Source: Rhizobium leguminosarum bv. viciae USDA 2370 (GTDB lineage Bacteria; Pseudomonadota; Alphaproteobacteria; Rhizobiales; Rhizobiaceae). Taken from it: a stretch of DNA of 64,000 bases. Numbering within the stretch: the stretch's first letter is position 1; the number at the start of each line of letters is the position of its first letter. The notes beneath the pieces were generated by a model. The model saw only the letters and a list, made by a program, of their open reading frames with translations, had not been told where the DNA came from and did no database searches. The stretch is taken from contig NZ_MRDL01000036.1 of the NCBI RefSeq assembly GCF_002008365.1, positions 175,676 to 239,675 of the forward strand, read 5' to 3'. Below are positions 60,583-64,000 of this stretch, piece after piece. The position numbers and the translations under genes were made by a program.

Positions 60583-61899
60583 TCAGCCCTCCGGAGGCGA
60601 CGCAAACCGGCTCGCATCGAACATGTCTGTGGCGGCGAGCGGAATGATGTCCTCACCGGACGTCGCGGCATTGACCTCACGATGAACCGCGCGGGGGGAA
60701 ACGCGAGGCGCGCTCAATCCCATCACGTCGCCGGGAGAATGCAGCGCCCATTTCATCAGCGCCGCGTCGGACGTCGATCCAAAGAAATTTGCTTCTTCCC
60801 AGGAAGCGGTCATCGGCAGGGAGGCGATCATATCAGCGCCCTGCCTGGAGGCCTGGTGTGCAACACGGAGAGGTTCGAAGCGCGCGTAGCCCGGCAATGC
60901 AGGCGCCGGCCTGTCCGGAAGCACATCAATTGGGCCGATCGACGCAGTCTCCAGTTTGTCATCCATATCAGAGTCGCGCTCGAGGGCAGGCGGGCGCATC
61001 GCCGGTATCGGAATCGGCAAAGATGCAAGGTCCGAAGCGGACCGCTTGTCATTCCGCTCGACCGCGCCGGTCTGCAGCGCCAGCGCATTCAATGCCCGGC
61101 TTCGGGGTGCGGGCAGAAGCGCCGTCACGAGGTTGTTATCTCGAGTGTCGCCGCTCGGCCTGGTCGAGGCTCCTGCGTCTTCGTCGTCTCCAGCGGTGCT
61201 GGCGATCTGGATCGAGGTGGGGCCGACGCGCTTCTTGTAGTTCGCAATCGCCTGATTGTACCCCGGCAGCGGCCGGCCATCGGCAGGCAGATGCATCGTC
61301 TGCCCACTCGGGAATAGTCGAGCGAGTTCCTGCCGGGACATGCGGGGCCAGGCCCTGACATTGCCGACGTCGAGATGGACGAAGGGCGATCCCGAGGTCG
61401 GATAATATCCGACACCGCCAACCTGCATCTGCATCGCAAGCGCACGCAGCGTCGAAAGCTTCACGCCGGGAACGTAGAAGTCCATCGCCTTACCCAGCAT
61501 GTGCTGGCTCTTCTTGGCGACGCCGGTGCTGCGCGAACGGTTGCGGAGCATGTTGTTGGTGGTGGGCGAACGATAGGCGGAGACGATGTGGATGTAGTCC
61601 TTGCCGCCGCTGCGCTTGTACACCTCCCAGACCAGGTCGAGCAGCCGGGGATCCATCCGGGTCGGCTCGTTCCTTCGCCAGTCGCGCAGAAACCTATTGA
61701 TCTGGGCGAGGCCCTTGGGATCGAACTTTCCGTCCCGCTTGTAGGTAATCGTGGCCCTCTCGCCCGTATGGGTAAAGAACAGCTTCAGGGCCCGATCTTC
61801 CGCCGAGGCAAATGATGCAGAACCGACAAGTGCCGGCAGCGCGAACAGAGCCGGCAGAATGGTCTGCGCGACGAAGCGTTCCGCACGCGACAGGAGCAT
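60583..61899 (-). CDS. DUF882 / M15-type murein peptidase with long tail
   Basis: The 438-aa protein has a signal peptide (MLLSRAERFVAQTILPALFALPALVGSASFASA). The catalytic domain runs to about residue 215 (KLFFTHTGERATITYKRDG, SAYRSPTTN, KKSQHMLGKAMDFYV, FVHLDVGNVRAWP) with the His and Asp ligands of the peptidase M15/YcbK zinc site. A long low-complexity, charged tail follows. Such enzymes trim peptidoglycan cross-links or are involved in its turnover in the periplasm. The frame is open 35 codons upstream to 62004, but that start has no ribosome site. It is convergent with the cyclase gene (62 bases between stops). Confidence 0.85.
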   Translation of the reverse strand: MLLSRAERFVAQTILPALFALPALVGSASFASAEDRALKLFFTHTGERATITYKRDGKFDPKGLAQINRFLRDWRRNEPTRMDPRLLDLVWEVYKRSGGKDYIHIVSAYRSPTTNNMLRNRSRSTGVAKKSQHMLGKAMDFYVPGVKLSTLRALAMQMQVGGVGYYPTSGSPFVHLDVGNVRAWPRMSRQELARLFPSGQTMHLPADGRPLPGYNQAIANYKKRVGPTSIQIASTAGDDEDAGASTRPSGDTRDNNLVTALLPAPRSRALNALALQTGAVERNDKRSASDLASLPIPIPAMRPPALERDSDMDDKLETASIGPIDVLPDRPAPALPGYARFEPLRVAHQASRQGADMIASLPMTASWEEANFFGSTSDAALMKWALHSPGDVMGLSAPRVSPRAVHREVNAATSGEDIIPLAATDMFDASRFASPPEG

Positions 61900-62128
61900 G
61901 GCAATTCCGCCCAAGGCCCCGCCCGACAATCCTTGCACTGGATACTTCAACACGAACAAACCCGCCCACACCAAACACTCGACGACGTGCGGGAACCTCC
62001 GCATCTATCACGCTTAGTAAAGCCAGCTTATGGTCAACAAATTGCTAACGAGCGGATGCGTGAGCTCGGCGAATTGAGGATGCGGGCCCCAACCCGAGGC
62101 GAAATCGCGCCCCTGCGCCCATTCATGG

Positions 62129-62405
62129 GAGCTAAGCACAAATACGCTTCCACGACCGTGACGTACTGGTGACCGATTGCGGCCGCATCTGCATGTACCG
62201 CAAGAAGATCAATATCTTCACAGTCATGGCCGGCCAGAGCTCGACATCGAGGAGGTCGATGACGGCGTTTGGCTCGTCAGCTTCATGCGCTATGATCTCG
62301 GATATATCGATCTGGAGCAGAGGACTTTGCAAACCATCGAGAACCCGTTCGGCACAAGGTTGTCACCCATGTCTTAGGGACGTTCTGTTACCTATGTCTC
62401 CGGTA
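62129..62405 (+). mobile_element. 3' remnant of an integrase-type transposase (frameshifted)
   Basis: The sequence encodes the typical end of rhizobial rve-type transposases: FHDRD-VT-CGRICMYRKKIN-VMAGQ in one frame, then, after a frameshift near 62235, EVDDGVWLVSFMRYDLGYIDLEQRTLQ...NPFGTRLSPMS in another. The N-terminal two thirds and any inverted repeats are missing on the left. The 3' non-coding part (gtcttagggacgttctgttacc...) also looks like IS tail. It is a dead scar, marking past insertion activity. Confidence 0.75.
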
Positions 62406-62536
62406 TGGGCAGGCAGATCTCCGGAACGATGCCGCGGACTCGGATGCCCGACAATTAAGTCACCATTGCTCGCCCTGGCGACACCCAGTAGTGTCGCCGT
62501 CTCACCGACATATCGGCAGCGGCACGCAGCGATTCC

Positions 62537-62986
62537 ATGGCAATTCTCTTCAAAACAACAATCAGCGAAAACACGGCATTCGAGATGATCGAACGGTCAC
62601 TGTCAGGCGCCTACCGATATGACGGTTACCTCAATGTCGTTAGCGATGCGGGCGAGACGGCATTGTCTTGGGGGCCTGCAATGCATGCCGAAGAGTTCAA
62701 GGCGGAGGTCAGCCAAATCCTACGGCAGACTTGGGATGCTGCCCGCTTCTGGGTCATCTATGAGCGCCGCGAAGACCGGAGGGATCCAGAAGGGACTGAC
62801 ATCCGCAACGCGGCTTTCCGCCTGACGCGCGGATACAGTGGCGTTATCGTTGTCACGCTCAGTCTCCTTGGGAAGCGCGACAGCGCCAATGACCTGGAAC
62901 TCGTCTTCGTCTGCTTCGAGCAGGATTTTCACAGGAGGAATTTTCGCGTGCGCTACGAGGGTAAGCCGTTACCAAACCAGGGTTGA
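62537..62986 (+). CDS. Hypothetical 149-aa protein
   Basis: An apparently intact gene for MAILFKTTISENTAFEMIE..., an alpha/beta-type protein with no signal or membrane segment and one cysteine near the C-terminus (LVFVCFEQDFH). No recognisable motif. The ribosome site is weak. It lies just after the transposase remnant and may be accessory DNA. Codon use resembles the genome. Confidence 0.55.
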   Translation: MAILFKTTISENTAFEMIERSLSGAYRYDGYLNVVSDAGETALSWGPAMHAEEFKAEVSQILRQTWDAARFWVIYERREDRRDPEGTDIRNAAFRLTRGYSGVIVVTLSLLGKRDSANDLELVFVCFEQDFHRRNFRVRYEGKPLPNQG

Positions 62987-63752
62987 TCTTGCTCGAAAAC
63001 GTGTTGCTCACGCGCGCGACCGTTCTACGTTCGATTTGAAGGCGAGGGGCAGGAGAACAGGGCGACCATTGCTTCGCTCATCGAGCCGTCGATCCGTAGA
63101 CCTATCTGACCGCCACGCTCACTGCCATCGACAATAGTCACAAGCAGAGCCGTATCGATGAGCAATTGCTGTGGAAGGAAATCACAGACTTCGACTTTGA
63201 CGACCGCCCGCTTAAGATGCGATGGAACTGGCAACACCATCGCACGCAAGATGCCCCGACAGATTACCTATACCCTATGATCAATTGGAAGGTTGGTCGC
63301 CCGCAAACCGTCGGTGCCGAGGGTTAAGGGGGGATTCCCGAAAACGAGTTTGAAAAGGGTGCTCCGGATCAGGGGCAGACACCCTTTTCGTGCTGAGTTT
63401 TGCAGTCTCAGCGGAACGGAAATTAGCAGAGAGATTGCTGTCTACCATCGGACCGAAGTCCGACTCACTCGCGATAATTCGTCGATGTCAGCGCCGAGGG
63501 GACACCATCAATGTGATTATTCGGGTGGGAGAAGTCGACGGTCGCACGTGCCGGAATCGGTCGGAACTTCGTAATGCTCGTCGCCGAGCTAGATACCGCG
63601 AATTCGCCTGGAGGAGGCGCCTGCGGAGCTTATCCGCAGGCGGAGTCGCTAGATAGGTCTGCCGTCCACAACGCCGCTCGTCGAGGTAAACGCAACGGCG
63701 CTGCCTTAGTGCAGAGGGCCACCCATACCACTGCCGCAGACACAAAAAAGGC
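62987..63752. other. Region with no supported gene
   Basis: About 770 bases. Short frames exist on both strands (for example 63390-63656, 88 codons), but none has a ribosome site, domain or convincing codon pattern. Together with the transposase scar to the left it looks like decayed DNA. Confidence 0.45.
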
Positions 63753-63772
63753 CCCACTATGGAGCGGGGCTA
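63750..63772 (-). terminator. Rho-independent terminator of the right-edge gene
   Basis: Read on the minus strand: AGCCCCGCT-CCAT-AGTGGGGCC followed by TTTTTT. The stem has one G-U pair. It lies at the end of the partial minus-strand gene at the right edge. Confidence 0.75.
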
Positions 63773-64000
63773 AGGTTGAGGTGGGTCGCATATAGCGAAG
63801 TGTAACGAATCTCCGCACGACCCGAAGGTTTTACGATCAACGGAGCATATTGTTCCCGTGCCGACAGATTTTTTTGAGTTCGTTTCCCTGTTTCGGGCTC
63901 CACGTCGTAGCGAAGCCTTACTTTCAGTTGAAGAGCGTTATCGACTTGCCGGCCGACCGTGCAATTCCAGTAGTTTTTCAGGACGCGTCGACTCGCAAAT
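63757..64000 (-). CDS. C-terminal end of an unidentified protein (cut by right edge)
   Basis: On the minus strand one frame is open from the window edge for 80 codons and ends in TAG inside the terminator stem. It includes RRVLKNYWNCTVGRQVDNA and LQLKVRLRYDVEPETGKR, which is faintly reminiscent of the C-terminal domain of TonB/TolA-like energy transducers, but this is weak. The overlap of its stop with the terminator stem leaves some doubt about the frame. Confidence 0.4.
   Translation of the reverse strand, partial: FASRRVLKNYWNCTVGRQVDNALQLKVRLRYDVEPETGKRTQKNLSAREQYAPLIVKPSGRAEIRYTSLYATHLNLSPAP

Noticed and set aside
63390-63656. 88-codon frame in the right-hand spacer
   Set aside because: Arginine-rich, no ribosome site, no domain; typical random frame in GC-rich DNA.
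1-64000. CRISPR arrays, tRNA or rRNA genes
   Set aside because: No regularly spaced direct repeats and no cloverleaf or rRNA-like sequence were noticed on either strand; a tRNAscan or Infernal run would be needed to exclude small RNAs.

Overview
The window reads as a fast-growing rhizobial chromosome segment (Rhizobium leguminosarum / etli / phaseoli type). The evidence is the acidic exopolysaccharide (EPS) locus with pssD/pssE-, pssT-N-O-P-, prsD/prsE- and plyA-like genes in the arrangement known from that group, a two-domain cadherin-like RapA2-type protein, alphaproteobacterial families such as BTLCP and KTSC proteins, and rhizobial intergenic palindromic mosaic repeats. It is GC-rich with a few AT-rich intergenic islands. 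I found no rRNA, tRNA or CRISPR array. All calls come from reading the sequence and from knowledge of the families; no database search was run.

Layout. About 0.1-12 kb holds sugar-nucleotide supply and housekeeping genes: UDP-glucuronate 4-epimerase, an EEP-family membrane phosphoesterase, a phosphomannomutase joined in frame to GDP-mannose pyrophosphorylase/phosphomannose isomerase, ung, a VOC dioxygenase plus esterase pair, a KTSC protein, a shrunken NodT/OprM relic, a PPP phosphatase and UDP-glucose dehydrogenase (exo5). About 12-39 kb is the EPS locus. Polymerisation and export genes (pssT-N-O-P) come first. Then come the type I secretion system PrsDE with two likely cargo genes (rapA2, plyA) and a secreted SGNH hydrolase. 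A long minus-strand operon follows: GH10 glycanase, GT4 transferase, acyltransferase, pyruvyltransferase, Wzx flippase, second pyruvyltransferase, four GT2 transferases, PssD and PssE. UDP-GlcA made by Exo5 feeds PssDE. The transferases build the lipid-linked repeat, the acyl and pyruvyl enzymes decorate it, Wzx flips it, PssT/P/N polymerise and export it, and PrsDE sends out the proteins that bind or trim it.

About 41-47 kb is the most intriguing region. It is a compact plus-strand cassette: a PraR-like XRE regulator, a 614-aa winged-helix/TolB-like/TPR regulator, a 70-aa cysteine-free peptide, a YcaO cyclodehydratase-family enzyme and TfuA (YcaO and TfuA overlap at TTGA), followed by an 82-aa protein. 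This looks like an RiPP or protein-thioamidation system, with the 70-aa product as the leading substrate candidate.

About 48-57 kb is a second glycan operon on the minus strand: UDP-xylose-synthase-like SDR, GT2, a 1000-aa GT2 / NodS-like methyltransferase / NodB-like deacetylase fusion, GT2, an MsbA-type ABC exporter and GT2. Its genes overlap or abut, which suggests a self-contained pathway that makes, modifies and exports a glycoconjugate. Upstream lies a decayed partial copy of its first gene.

About 58-64 kb has a class III nucleotide cyclase fused to TolB-like, TPR and rhodanese domains, an M15/DUF882 peptidoglycan peptidase, a frameshifted transposase remnant, one orphan hypothetical gene and a partial gene at the right edge.
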